NCBI RefSeq assembly: GCF_001006485.1
Contig: NZ_JUET01000062.1
Coordinates: 1-52,907 of the forward strand
Direction of reading: 5' to 3'
DNA length: 52,907 nucleotides
Source of the DNA: Tannerella forsythia
GTDB lineage: Bacteria; Bacteroidota; Bacteroidia; Bacteroidales; Tannerellaceae
In this document: positions 52,893 through 52,907 of the stretch, piece by piece
How positions within the stretch are numbered: the stretch's first letter is position 1
How the letters are laid out: every line of letters begins with the position of its first letter
The notes under the pieces: model-generated
What the model saw: only the letters and a program-made list of their open reading frames with translations
The model's database searches: none
Told to the model about the DNA's origin: nothing
Made by a program: the position numbers and the translations under genes

Positions 52893-52907
52893 ATGTTAGG
52901 AAAATTA
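52893..52907 (+). CDS. Start of a further gene (runs off the window)
   Basis: ATG TTA GGA AAA TTA gives MLGKL. Only five codons are inside the window, so nothing can be said about the product. The call rests on the promoter just upstream and on the divergent layout next to the HTH remnant. Confidence 0.3.

Overview
The window looks like a chromosomal segment of a Bacteroidota (Bacteroidales) bacterium, probably near Tannerella/Porphyromonadaceae. Support: promoters of the TTG-(19-21 bp)-TAnnTTTG type, a type III glutamine synthetase, an ECF sigma factor of the Bacteroides type, a PNGase F-like secreted protein, and Bacteroidales-style insertion sequences. The genus is an inference, not a proof.

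Left edge (1-1721): a graveyard of transposases (IS1595 start running off the edge, a decayed IS5-type C-terminus, a decayed IS30). Then 1729-6136: one large CRISPR array, 67 repeats of 30 bp and 66 spacers (55 different), transcribed on the minus strand from a leader at 6137-6348 that carries a clean promoter. The leader-distal end has a 401-bp, six-spacer block amplified about 2.5 times.

6349-23436: a minus-strand CRISPR-Cas operon of about 17 kb that fuses two systems. A type I-B set (cas6, cas5, cas8, cas7, cas3, cas4, cas1, cas2) is interrupted between cas4 and cas1 by a full type III-A set (cas10/csm1, csm2-5), a CARF-HEPN ribonuclease of the Csx1/TM1812 type and a small CARF-like protein. 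Cas10 lacks the HD nuclease domain but keeps the GGDD cyclase motif, so this arm probably works by target-RNA cutting plus cyclic oligoadenylate signalling to the HEPN ribonuclease, while Cas3 of the I-B arm cuts DNA. Cargo genes ride in the operon: a pRiA4b ORF-3-like protein, a DUF6155 protein, a Fic AMP-transferase and a decayed RhuM gene.

23569-38651: housekeeping genes. An ECF sigma factor, agmatine-to-putrescine enzymes (aguA, aguB) and queH form one operon; tRNA-Arg(ACG) follows; then a patatin/outer-membrane-barrel phospholipase, NAD synthetase (whose glutaminase cysteine is replaced by glycine), glnN, asnA, and divergently a subtilisin-like protease, xseA, xseB and ispD. A 119-bp near-palindrome sits between glnN and nadE.

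38652-41033: transposase remnant, a small secreted protein, and a decayed IS4-type element with visible ends.

41253-51142: a minus-strand block that reads as a candidate bacteriocin or peptide-export cluster: a MacB-like permease and HlyD-like adaptor, an unknown membrane-anchored protein, an O-antigen-ligase/TPR protein, two short precursor-like peptides with glycine-rich hydrophobic C-termini, two small membrane proteins, a SpoIIM/DUF95 protein, a Yip1-like protein and a transglutaminase-like lipoprotein. Right edge: a divergent PNGase F-like secreted protein, a truncated HTH regulator, and the start of a further gene.
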